Assembly: GCA_030642185.1 (NCBI GenBank)
Contig: DAOWOG010000095.1
Span: forward strand, 1 to 5,917
Source: Helicobacteraceae bacterium
Lineage (GTDB): Bacteria; Campylobacterota; Campylobacteria; Campylobacterales; Sulfurimonadaceae
Length of the DNA stretch: 5,917 nucleotides
Reading direction: 5' to 3'
Below the pieces are notes generated by a model, which saw only the letters and a program-made list of their open reading frames with translations, was not told the DNA's origin and made no database searches. The position numbers and the translations under genes were made by a program. Shown here piece after piece: positions 1 to 5,917 of this stretch. The first letter of the stretch is position 1, and every line of letters starts with the position of its first letter.

Positions 1-1
1 A

Positions 2-454
2 GATAATGTCAATTTCTTTGCGGCACTTGAATTGGAAAAACGTTCATTGTTTATTGTTTTAATGCTGATTATTCTGATTGCATCGATCAATATCATCTCG
101 TCATTGCTGATGACAGTGATGAACCGTCGAAGCGATATCGCACTTCTACTATCACTGGGAGCCTCTCCGGGTGAGATTAAAAAGGTCTTTCTTTATCTGG
201 GAATTGTGATCGGAATAAGCGGTATTGTAGCTGGTGTTCTTTTAGGGTTAAGCGGTCTGTGGGTGCTGAGTACATTTGATATCGTCACCCTGCCTAAAGA
301 TGTGTATCCGACTTCAACACTCGCACTGGATCTTGATATGAAAGATTTTTTTATGATCGTTTTCGGCGCTTTTGTGATTGTTTTGATCTCATCATGGTAT
401 CCAGCCAAAAAAGCCAGTGAAGTAGATGTACTTACTGTTTTGAGGAATGAATAA
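2..454 (+). CDS. ABC transporter permease, LolC/LolE (FtsX) family, C-terminal part
   Basis: The reading frame is open from base 2, so this is the last 150 residues of a gene that begins outside the window; the TTG at 32 is an internal codon, not a start. The first visible residues, NFFAALELEKRSLFIVL, match the junction between the periplasmic domain and second membrane segment of LolC/LolE-type permeases. Three hydrophobic segments follow, encoded at about 47-115, 188-265 and 347-400. The cytoplasmic loop MNRRSDIALLLSLGAS and the C-terminal YPAKKASEVDVLTVLRNE are FtsX-domain hallmarks. In the known family these inner-membrane subunits work with the ATPase LolD to release lipoproteins to the chaperone LolA. 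The family call is firm. A lipoprotein substrate is inferred, because the periplasmic domain is missing and related FtsX permeases exist. The stop lies 4 nt from the stop of the convergent AsmA-like gene. Confidence 0.85.
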   Translation, partial: DNVNFFAALELEKRSLFIVLMLIILIASINIISSLLMTVMNRRSDIALLLSLGASPGEIKKVFLYLGIVIGISGIVAGVLLGLSGLWVLSTFDIVTLPKDVYPTSTLALDLDMKDFFMIVFGAFVIVLISSWYPAKKASEVDVLTVLRNE

Positions 455-472
455 CTTTTTATTCCTCGTTTT
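442..472 (+). terminator. Hairpin shared by two convergent gene ends, possible weak terminator
   Basis: GAGGAAT (442-448) and ATTCCTC (461-467) are perfect inverted arms. G449-T460 (wobble), A450-T459 and A451-T458 can extend the stem to 10 pairs around a 6-nt loop, and GTTTT follows at 468-472. This fits a weak intrinsic terminator for the plus-strand permease. On the minus strand the hairpin is not followed by a T-run, so it is less likely to end the AsmA-like transcript. The left arm codes for the permease C-terminus and the right arm for the AsmA-like C-terminus. The stem has only three G-C pairs in its perfect core, so efficiency is uncertain. Confidence 0.45.
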
Positions 473-3400
473 CCTCATTTAATCTTTCCTTGAGCAAGTT
501 ATATCCGCTGTCATCAAAGCTTTCATTATTATCCCAGTCAAAGATTGCAAAAGGAAGTGAGATCGCCCGCTTGAGGATATTGAACGGAGCGACAACAATA
601 TCTTTGGCCATAGTGTTGGTGACCTCGGGGTTGTCTATATCTCCCTTGAGTTTGAATGACGTCATTTTTGTATCATCGTCACCGACCAAAATGTAGCCGA
701 GCAGAGGAATTTTACCGACATTCATGCCCGCCTGGGTCTTGAGAGAGAGATCAATATCAATGGTATCTGTGTTGTAATCAAGCAGACCGTCACCGGTAAT
801 ATCAAGTTCAATACCATCTATTTTGATTCCTTTGACTGTCAGCTTTTTGTCTTTGTAGGACAGGGTTCCATAGGCTTCGTTGATTTTAAAACCGCTTTTA
901 CTGTATCGCGGAACGGAGAAGGTAACGAGTGCCGGAATGGTATTGATAAAGGCAAAAAGGTTATTGAGAAGACGGTGTTGACGTACCGTTGTATTTTTGA
1001 GTCGAACGACACCGTTAACACTGCTTAGGTTTCCATCAGCCCAAAAGGAGAGATTGCCTCCTTTAAAATAACCCTCTTCAAAGAGACTGTTGATAAACAG
1101 TTCATTAAAATCCTGGCCTTTGAGTTTAAATTGACCTTCTTCCATTTTCAGTGTCATCTTACCCTGACGGTGCATCATTTGTGCACTCAGAAGTTTGTCT
1201 TTGTAGTGTACAGACAGGCCGTCTGCCAGTGCCCTGCGTTTTTCATCCAGTAGAAGAAAGCTGTTGCTTGCATCGATATAGAGTACAAGGCCGCTGCCTG
1301 TGTTCGTTTCATCTGATGAACTTTGTTGGTGCTCATCAAGGTAGGCGATGAATTCCGTAACATTGAAACCAATATTTTTTGAACGGATATGTATCTCATC
1401 ATTGACCGTTATGTTCAGATCCTGATTGACGTCAATCTGTAAACTTTCTCCATCGTATGTGCCGTCAAAGCTATAAAGGTTTTGAGGTCTGTCGTTTTGA
1501 ATCAGCAGGCTGTATGGATAATCAATGTTTCCGACAAAGCTGAAAGAATCGTCTCCAGTGCTGGATTCAACAATCAGTGAACCTTTCGTAATATTGTATT
1601 CCTGTAAAATCGGAGAGTGTTCGGCTAATGCACTCAGCGAATAAAAATTCAGTCTCCATCCATCCTCTTTGATCTTGAAAAAAGTTTTGAGTTTGGGGAT
1701 TTGAATATGCGTTGACTCATTTTGGTGCTCAATCTTAACATCAATACGTTCATCATGAGCAAAAAAACTGCTGAGTGAACTATTTGTAAATATGAAGTTT
1801 GATAATGCGAGTGAGCCATTTTTGTCCGCAAGATCATAGCTTCCGCTGAGATCGCCTTGTAGACTGTCACCGATGAAAAAACGGTTATCCGAAACAGTGA
1901 GACGTGAATCTTTGATTGAAATTTTAAACGGAGCACTTTCCAAGAGTGTATCATCAATCAACCAGCTGCTTGAATGGGTAATATTAATGTCCAGTTGGTC
2001 ACTTTGTTTGATTCTCATATGAAGATTCGGCTGATTAAGTTTTAGTGCTTTATAGTGAAACTGTCGGAGATTTATTTTAAAGTCTGATTGCAGGTTTTCT
2101 ACATTTATGTCGGCGCTTATATCCGCCTGTAAAATATCTTTAACCGTAATTGATGTAGAAGGGATCCCGATGCTGAAGTGTTCAAAATCAAATGGAGCAC
2201 GCAGTGAGCCTACCTTGACATGCATTCCGTTAAGACTCCAGGTCGAGGGTGAAAGGGACACGTGCTCGCCTCTGTTTGAGAGTTGATAATTAATCTGTAA
2301 AATATCTTTGGAATTATTGAGATCAAGTGCCATTTTGTCATTTTCGATAGAAATTTTATTGGCGATAAAATCAAGGTTGCTTTCACCCGTCGAAAAATTC
2401 AAAAACCCCTTTGCCGATGCTCTAAGATTGTCTTTGTAGTCAACATGAAAGCGTTTGACGCTTACTTTACTGTTGTGAATGTCTATGGCAGAGTCCGTGA
2501 TATTCAGATCAATACCCTTATAGAGAAAATTTCCCTTATCAACACTGAAATGACCTTTGGCATCAATATTAATGCTTAGCAGCGGTACTCTCAGTGTCAG
2601 GTCGGCTTTAGTATTTCCGCTGAGTTGTTTAAAAGGCAGGGCAATACCGAAATAGTTTAGAAGATATATAATGTCGTCGTTAAGCTTGAATGCCGTATGC
2701 AGATAGGCTGTCAGTACCGGTTCATCATCGGGATTGAAATCAATGTTCAGCCAGCTTTCCCCGGTGTTCTGACCGCAATAAGATGCTTCGCGGGGAAAAA
2801 TATTCAGTACACCATGTTTAAAGACAAAATCGGTATAAGCGGTTACGATTGGATCAAGTCCCGGCTGGAAGGTATAGACAAAGTCCTGATAATCAGCCGT
2901 AGCATTGATGCTCTCAAGAAGTGATTCGGGATGATCATATTCGTAACGTGCAGAAAGGCTATGCAGGTTAAAAGCAGTTCCGGCAGAATAGTCAACGATC
3001 CAGGGTGTTACATCTTTATGCAGCTTGAAAAGGTTAATGATCGGCCGAAGGTTCCTGATCGGTTTAATTCCCTGTAATTCAATGGTGACAGCATTTTTGT
3101 CAACAATAGAATAGATTGCCAGATCGGCACTCTGTGCAACAGAAGCTTCTGCCTGAATATAGAGCGTGAGTTCAGTTGAATCAAAAACCATACTGCCTTG
3201 TAATGAACTCTTATGTTCCGGTGCATTGAAATAGTTAATATTAAAGAATATGTTTTCAGTGAGAAAATGGATATCCGAATCAACTTCAAACTGGGGTGAC
3301 GCAACATAAAGATGACTCTTTTCATCAGCCAGATAACTAAAAGATGCATTGATGTTATTGTAGGAAAATGATGTAATTTCCACACTTTCAAACCAGTTGT

Positions 3401-3692
3401 CGTAGAGTTTTAATGCCTGTATGACCGCTTTGAGTTTTTCGGGTTTGAAAGAGGTGCTTTCATTGGAGTCATTGAACTTGACATCAATGCTCGAGGCATT
3501 GAGACAGAGCTTTTCATTCCAATTAATGTATAATTCGTCGATTTGGATACCGGGCAGTTTAAGATGATCTATCCGTATACCATTGAGCAGAGAAATAAAA
3601 AGAAAAGAACCAATAATAAGAATGAAAATAAAAAAACTTACAATTGTAAAGTGGATCCTGGAAATAGCCTTGATTATCGCTCTATCGTTCAT
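459..3692 (-). CDS. Large AsmA-like / DUF3971 (YhdP-type) envelope protein
   Basis: This 1077-residue protein has one N-terminal membrane anchor (about residues 15-36) and then a very long, strand-rich body with no catalytic motif, expected to lie in the periplasm. Residues about 200-435 look like a DUF3971 region. Residues 967-1050 carry the AsmA-like C-terminal pattern: GDGLLDYNTDTIDIDLSL, then KIPLLGYILVGDDDTKM, then FKLKGDIDNPEV and a helix with VAPFNILKRAISLPF. The last residues are acidic (NEENEE). Known relatives (YhdP, TamB, YdbH) form long hydrophobic grooves that help move phospholipids between the inner and outer membranes; the same role here is inferred. The ATG at 3692 is the earliest possible start, because an in-frame TAG immediately precedes it. 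It has AGG six bases upstream, and no ATG, GTG or TTG codon follows before the end of the membrane anchor. Its 5' end overlaps mltG in antisense. Confidence 0.82.
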   Translation of the reverse strand: MNDRAIIKAISRIHFTIVSFFIFILIIGSFLFISLLNGIRIDHLKLPGIQIDELYINWNEKLCLNASSIDVKFNDSNESTSFKPEKLKAVIQALKLYDNWFESVEITSFSYNNINASFSYLADEKSHLYVASPQFEVDSDIHFLTENIFFNINYFNAPEHKSSLQGSMVFDSTELTLYIQAEASVAQSADLAIYSIVDKNAVTIELQGIKPIRNLRPIINLFKLHKDVTPWIVDYSAGTAFNLHSLSARYEYDHPESLLESINATADYQDFVYTFQPGLDPIVTAYTDFVFKHGVLNIFPREASYCGQNTGESWLNIDFNPDDEPVLTAYLHTAFKLNDDIIYLLNYFGIALPFKQLSGNTKADLTLRVPLLSINIDAKGHFSVDKGNFLYKGIDLNITDSAIDIHNSKVSVKRFHVDYKDNLRASAKGFLNFSTGESNLDFIANKISIENDKMALDLNNSKDILQINYQLSNRGEHVSLSPSTWSLNGMHVKVGSLRAPFDFEHFSIGIPSTSITVKDILQADISADINVENLQSDFKINLRQFHYKALKLNQPNLHMRIKQSDQLDINITHSSSWLIDDTLLESAPFKISIKDSRLTVSDNRFFIGDSLQGDLSGSYDLADKNGSLALSNFIFTNSSLSSFFAHDERIDVKIEHQNESTHIQIPKLKTFFKIKEDGWRLNFYSLSALAEHSPILQEYNITKGSLIVESSTGDDSFSFVGNIDYPYSLLIQNDRPQNLYSFDGTYDGESLQIDVNQDLNITVNDEIHIRSKNIGFNVTEFIAYLDEHQQSSSDETNTGSGLVLYIDASNSFLLLDEKRRALADGLSVHYKDKLLSAQMMHRQGKMTLKMEEGQFKLKGQDFNELFINSLFEEGYFKGGNLSFWADGNLSSVNGVVRLKNTTVRQHRLLNNLFAFINTIPALVTFSVPRYSKSGFKINEAYGTLSYKDKKLTVKGIKIDGIELDITGDGLLDYNTDTIDIDLSLKTQAGMNVGKIPLLGYILVGDDDTKMTSFKLKGDIDNPEVTNTMAKDIVVAPFNILKRAISLPFAIFDWDNNESFDDSGYNLLKERLNEENEE
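3529..3534 (+). promoter_or_regulatory. Candidate -10 box for mltG
   Basis: A perfect TATAAT preceded directly by TG lies 87 bp before the mltG ATG, inside the AsmA-like coding sequence. A TTGAGA at 3499-3504 is too far away (24 bp) to be a normal -35. Campylobacterota housekeeping promoters often depend on the -10 box and lack a -35, so this remains plausible. Transcription would begin near 3541 and give a leader of about 80 nt. An A/T-rich hexamer can occur by chance, hence the modest confidence. Confidence 0.35.
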
Positions 3693-4551
3693 CTATTACC
3701 TAAACAGAAATATGGAGACCTCAAAAGTACTGTATATTCCCGAGGGATCAATTAAGAAGATTATAACATACCTGCAATATAAAAAGTTTGATGTCTCACC
3801 TCTAGACGGATTTTTCCTACGCTGGATTGGATTTCCGCAGCAAGGATGGATATATATGGGAGAAGGTGCAATGACACATGCTGATTTCCTCTATAAACTC
3901 TCAACTGCAAAAGCGGCGATGAAAGATATTACGCTGATACCCGGTGAAACAACGGAGATTTTTCTCGGACAGCTTGCCGTAGATCTGCATCTTGATGCCA
4001 GACTTTTAAAAACGGAGTATAAGCGGCTTACTCAAAGAGTGGAAGGTGCCTTTGTTCCCGAAACCTATAAACTTCCTTTAGGCATTAATGAACACGATGT
4101 GGTCAAACTATTGTTAAACCGCTCCGGTCTGCAGATGAGATCCTGGTCTGAAAAGATTTTCGGGACCTACAATGAACGTAAATGGTTTCAGTACGTCACG
4201 ATAGCATCGGTCATTCAAAAAGAGGCTGCATCGGAACAGGAGATGCCGATTATCAGTTCAGTCATCCAAAACCGTCTTAAAAAAGGAATGAAACTTCAGA
4301 TGGACGGTACACTTAATTACGGCAGATACTCCCATCAGAAAGTGACAGCAAACCGTATACGAAATGATGCAAGTCCGTATAATACCTATCTTCATAAGGG
4401 ATTGCCTCCCTATCCGGTCTGTAACGTCAGTTTTCAAGCCATAAAAGCATCGATTTTTCCGGCGAAAACAGAGTACCTTTACTTTGTAAAAGGCAAAGAC
4501 GGAAATCATAAATTTACAAGTTACTATTCTACTCATTTTAAAGAACATTAG
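3622..4551 (+). CDS. mltG: Endolytic murein transglycosylase MltG (YceG family)
   Basis: This 309-residue inner-membrane enzyme is predicted to cleave nascent glycan strands of peptidoglycan inside the chain, leaving 1,6-anhydro-MurNAc ends and so setting strand length. Residues 7-27 form the membrane anchor and about 36-100 a LysM-like region. The catalytic domain is clear: VEGAFVPETYKLP (140-152); ASVIQKEA (195-202), where E201 fits the family's catalytic glutamate; SSVIQNRLKKGMKLQMDGT (212-230); then SPYNTYLHKGLPPYPVCN and YLYFVKGKDGNHKFTSYYS. The length is slightly below E. coli MltG (about 340). I prefer the ATG at 3622 because it keeps the whole anchor, although its Shine-Dalgarno is poor. 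A TTG at 3583 would add 13 charged residues without a ribosome site. A TTG at 3670, with GGAA upstream, or the ATG at 3712 would cut into or remove the anchor. The gene starts inside the antisense AsmA-like gene. I see no terminator after it. Confidence 0.92.
   Translation: MKIKKLTIVKWILEIALIIALSFIYYLNRNMETSKVLYIPEGSIKKIITYLQYKKFDVSPLDGFFLRWIGFPQQGWIYMGEGAMTHADFLYKLSTAKAAMKDITLIPGETTEIFLGQLAVDLHLDARLLKTEYKRLTQRVEGAFVPETYKLPLGINEHDVVKLLLNRSGLQMRSWSEKIFGTYNERKWFQYVTIASVIQKEAASEQEMPIISSVIQNRLKKGMKLQMDGTLNYGRYSHQKVTANRIRNDASPYNTYLHKGLPPYPVCNVSFQAIKASIFPAKTEYLYFVKGKDGNHKFTSYYSTHFKEH
3638..3649. repeat. 12-bp perfect palindrome inside the head-to-head overlap
   Basis: TTACAATTGTAA is its own reverse complement. 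It sits 17 bp into mltG and 43 bp into the AsmA-like gene. Because it falls in register with both reading frames, both proteins read Thr-Ile-Val here (mltG residues 7-9, AsmA-like residues 16-18). It could be an operator shared by the pair, or chance in an AT-rich segment. Confidence 0.3.
3693..3701 (-). promoter_or_regulatory. Ribosome binding site that fixes the AsmA-like start
   Basis: On the minus strand the sequence reads TTTAGGTAATAG before ATG. AGG (3701-3699) is six bases from the start codon, a normal spacing, and the TAG just before ATG is an in-frame stop. This supports a start at 3692 and therefore a true coding overlap with mltG. Confidence 0.55.
3760..3768 (-). promoter_or_regulatory. 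Candidate extended -10 promoter for the AsmA-like gene
   Basis: The minus strand reads TGTTATAAT from 3768 to 3760, a perfect TGn-TATAAT extended -10 element. No good -35 is seen. Transcription would start near 3753, about 60 nt before the AsmA-like ATG. The element lies within mltG codons 47-49, so the promoter is embedded in the divergent gene. Confidence 0.45.
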
Positions 4552-4554
4552 GCG

Positions 4555-4571
4555 TGTTACTAAATGAAACA
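4555..4571. promoter_or_regulatory. Operator-like imperfect palindrome, copy 1
   Basis: TGTTACTAAATGAAACA consists of TGTTACT, three bases, then TGAAACA, whose reverse complement is TGTTTCA. Both halves fit TGTTWCW, the pattern I recall for the HP1021 box of Helicobacter pylori, a regulator conserved in Campylobacterota. It begins 3 bp after the mltG stop, centred about 112 bp before the predicted icd transcription start. Confidence 0.5.
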
Positions 4572-4587
4572 TATGTGAATTTGCTGC

Positions 4588-4604
4588 TGTTACAAAGTGA
4601 AACA
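4588..4604. promoter_or_regulatory. Operator-like imperfect palindrome, copy 2
   Basis: TGTTACAAAGTGAAACA repeats copy 1 with 15 of 17 bases identical, exactly 33 bp downstream, about three helical turns. The wider 25-bp units (4556-4580 and 4589-4613) match at 20 of 25 positions. The spacing and noncoding position suggest a pair of sites on one face of the DNA, centred about 79 bp before the predicted icd start. Binding by an HP1021-like regulator is inferred from the half-site pattern only. Confidence 0.5.
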
Positions 4605-4659
4605 TAAGTAAAAATATTTTAAATCTTTTGACAGCCTAATAGTTTTTTATCTATCTAAG

Positions 4660-4668
4660 TGATATTAT
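4660..4668 (+). promoter_or_regulatory. Extended -10 promoter of icd
   Basis: TGATATTAT combines a TGn extension with TATTAT (5 of 6 to TATAAT), preceded by a T-rich run at 4642-4649. TTGACA at 4628-4633 is a perfect -35 hexamer but lies 29 bp upstream of the -10, too far to pair with it; a -10 at normal distance would be poor (TATCTA). Predicted transcription start is near 4675, giving a leader of about 30 nt. Confidence 0.6.
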
Positions 4669-4675
4669 GAGCAAA

Positions 4676-4686
4676 GTTAAATTAAC
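4676..4686. promoter_or_regulatory. Small palindrome at the start of the icd leader
   Basis: GTTAAATTAAC is an 11-bp perfect palindrome about +2 to +12 from the predicted transcription start. A repressor bound here would block the promoter. It is short and A/T-rich, so it may be chance. Confidence 0.25.
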
Positions 4687-4695
4687 ACTAGATAT

Positions 4696-4700
4696 GAGGA
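4696..4700 (+). promoter_or_regulatory. Ribosome binding site of icd
   Basis: GAGGA lies six bases before the ATG at 4707, the strongest Shine-Dalgarno in the window. It fits a highly translated gene and fixes the start. Confidence 0.7.
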
Positions 4701-4706
4701 TACACA

Positions 4707-5917
4707 ATGTCAAAAATCATTTGGTCAGTAATTGATGAAGCTCCAGCCCTAGCGACTTACTCGCTACTCCCTATCGTTAACGCGTTTACTCAAGCAGCAG
4801 GCGTTGAAGTTGTCACTAGTGATATCTCACTTTCAGGTCGCGTTCTTGCAGCAATGGGTCTTGCAAAAGATGAGCTATCTGAGTTAGGTAAAGTTGTATT
4901 ACAAGATGATGGAAATATTATTAAACTTCCAAACATCTCTGCATCTGTCGGACAGCTTAAAGATTGTATTGCTGAACTTCAAGGTCAAGGTTTTGATATT
5001 CCTGATTACCCTGAAAACCCGGCAAACGATGCTGAAAAAGCCACACAGGCTAAATACTCTACTTGTTTAGGTTCTGCGGTTAATCCAGTTTTACGTGAAG
5101 GTAACTCTGACCGTCGTGCAGCAGCTGCTGTTAAGAAGTTTGCTCAGAAAAACCCACATAAACTACGTGCATTCCCAGATGCTCCTAAGTCCTATGTAAC
5201 TCACATGGAAGGTAACGGAGACTTTTTTGGTAACGAGAAATCAGTTACAGTAGAAAAAGCACAAAAAGTTACTATCGCACTTAACGGTAAAGAATTAACT
5301 TCTATTGAAGCTATTGATGGCGAGATCCTTGATGGTACATATATGTCAATTGCTGCACTGAAAACTTTTTATGCAAAAACTATTGCAGATGCAAAATCAA
5401 ATGATGTTTTATGGTCACTACACCTTAAAGCAACAATGATGAAAATTTCTGATCCAATTATGTTCGGTCACGGGTTCGTTGCATTCTTCCCAGAAGTATT
5501 TGCCAAGTATGCAGATACGTTTGCAGAATTAAAGGTTAACCCTAACCAAGGTATGTCTGACTTAGAGCAGAAAATTGCTGGTCACGCAAAAGAAGCTGAA
5601 ATCAAGGCTGCTTTCTTAGCAGCTGTTGAAGCTGATTCTCCAAAGATCGCTATGGTTGATTCTGATAAAGGTACAACTAACTTCAATGCATCAAATGATG
5701 TAATTATTGATGCTTCTATGCCAGTTGTTGTTCGTGAAGGCGGTAAGCAATGGGACAGAACAGGTGCTGCAGTAGAATGTGTTGCTGTTATTCCTGATTC
5801 TACTTATGCAATGTTTCATCAAGAAATGGTAGCTGATTGTGTTAAAAACGGTCAATACGATGTTACAACTATGGGAACGATGCAAAATGTTGGTCTTATG
5901 GCTCAAAAAGCTGAAGA
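4707..5917 (+). CDS. icd: NADP-dependent isocitrate dehydrogenase, monomeric type (N-terminal part)
   Basis: The frame is open from the ATG to the right edge: 403 codons and two bases, a little over half of a family protein (about 735-740 residues). The enzyme interconverts isocitrate and 2-oxoglutarate plus CO2 with NADP(H) in the cytoplasm. Family landmarks are VLREGNSDRRAAAAVKKFA (128-146, substrate-binding serine and arginines), NPHKLRAFPDAPKSYVTHM and GDFFGNE (149-177), LHLKATMMKISDPIMFGHG (239-256, with the expected lysine), IDASMP (334-339, D335 fitting the metal-binding aspartate) and TMGTMQNVGLMAQKAE (388-403). It is unrelated in sequence to the dimeric IDH of E. coli or H. pylori. 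Codon use is strongly biased (GGT, GTT, GCA/GCT, CGT) compared with its neighbours, suggesting high expression. In an autotrophic campylobacterotan it could run in the carboxylating direction of the reductive TCA cycle; that is inference. No frameshift is seen. Confidence 0.95.
   Translation, partial: MSKIIWSVIDEAPALATYSLLPIVNAFTQAAGVEVVTSDISLSGRVLAAMGLAKDELSELGKVVLQDDGNIIKLPNISASVGQLKDCIAELQGQGFDIPDYPENPANDAEKATQAKYSTCLGSAVNPVLREGNSDRRAAAAVKKFAQKNPHKLRAFPDAPKSYVTHMEGNGDFFGNEKSVTVEKAQKVTIALNGKELTSIEAIDGEILDGTYMSIAALKTFYAKTIADAKSNDVLWSLHLKATMMKISDPIMFGHGFVAFFPEVFAKYADTFAELKVNPNQGMSDLEQKIAGHAKEAEIKAAFLAAVEADSPKIAMVDSDKGTTNFNASNDVIIDASMPVVVREGGKQWDRTGAAVECVAVIPDSTYAMFHQEMVADCVKNGQYDVTTMGTMQNVGLMAQKAE

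Larger units (their letters stand above)
4552..4706 (+). other. Regulatory intergenic region between mltG and icd
   Basis: These 155 bp hold no gene. From left to right they contain two palindromic operator-like elements, an AAAATATTTT symmetric A/T stretch (4611-4620), a TTGACA (4628-4633), a T-rich tract, an extended -10 box, an 11-bp palindrome and the icd ribosome site. No G/C-rich hairpin with a T-run that would end mltG transcription is visible, so some read-through into icd is possible. Confidence 0.7.

Noticed and set aside
32..34. TTG as the start of a complete 140-residue protein
   Set aside because: The frame is open to base 2 and the residues before it continue the LolC/LolE family match, so the gene is cut by the window edge.
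1151..1351. Plus-strand open frame opposite the AsmA-like gene
   Set aside because: It is a shadow of the long minus-strand gene; its Cys/His-containing peptide shows no ordered motif.
3583..3585. TTG as the mltG start
   Set aside because: It has no ribosome site and adds a charged stretch before the anchor; the ATG at 3622 gives a normal MltG N-terminus.
4611..4620. AAAATATTTT as an operator or terminator
   Set aside because: A pure A/T symmetric run is expected by chance in this composition and has no G/C stem.
4628..4633. TTGACA as the -35 of the icd promoter
   Set aside because: It is 29 bp from the good extended -10, and no acceptable -10 lies at 16-18 bp.
5691..5906. Minus-strand open frame of 71 residues
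   Set aside because: It lies wholly inside icd, resembles no family I know and has no ribosome site worth noting.
1..5917. Search for a defence island, CRISPR array, insertion sequence, integron or tRNA-linked attachment site
   Set aside because: No regular repeats, transposase, integrase or tRNA-like sequence is present, and the genes are core functions.

Overview
The window looks like chromosomal core DNA from a free-living Campylobacterota bacterium (Sulfurimonas/Sulfurovum-like). This is inferred from gene content and style: a monomeric NADP isocitrate dehydrogenase, a very long AsmA/DUF3971-type envelope protein, moderately AT-rich DNA and TGnTATAAT-type promoters without convincing -35 boxes. 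The genus cannot be fixed from the sequence alone. I see no mobile element, tRNA, rRNA or CRISPR array.

Layout: (1) 2-454, plus strand: the C-terminal end of an FtsX/LolC-LolE type ABC transporter permease, cut by the left edge. (2) 459-3692, minus strand: a 1077-residue membrane-anchored AsmA-like/DUF3971 protein, convergent with the permease; the two stop codons are only 4 nt apart and share a hairpin. (3) 3622-4551, plus strand: mltG, the endolytic murein transglycosylase, divergent from the AsmA-like gene with their 5' coding ends overlapping by 71 bp. (4) 4552-4706: a 155-bp regulatory region with two copies of a 17-bp imperfect palindrome, an extended -10 promoter and a small palindrome near the predicted start of transcription. 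(5) 4707 to the right edge, plus strand: the first 403 codons of monomeric isocitrate dehydrogenase (icd).

The first three genes all concern the cell envelope: probable lipoprotein release or another permease role, probable inner-to-outer membrane lipid transport or related AsmA function, and peptidoglycan strand termination. The fourth belongs to central carbon metabolism (the TCA cycle, or the reductive TCA cycle if the host is autotrophic) and its codon use looks like that of a highly expressed gene.

The genes themselves are ordinary. The points worth a second look are regulatory and architectural: the head-to-head coding overlap of the AsmA-like gene and mltG with each predicted promoter inside the other gene, the paired TGTTWCW-N3-WGWAACA elements before icd that resemble HP1021-type boxes, and the hairpin shared by the two convergent gene ends.
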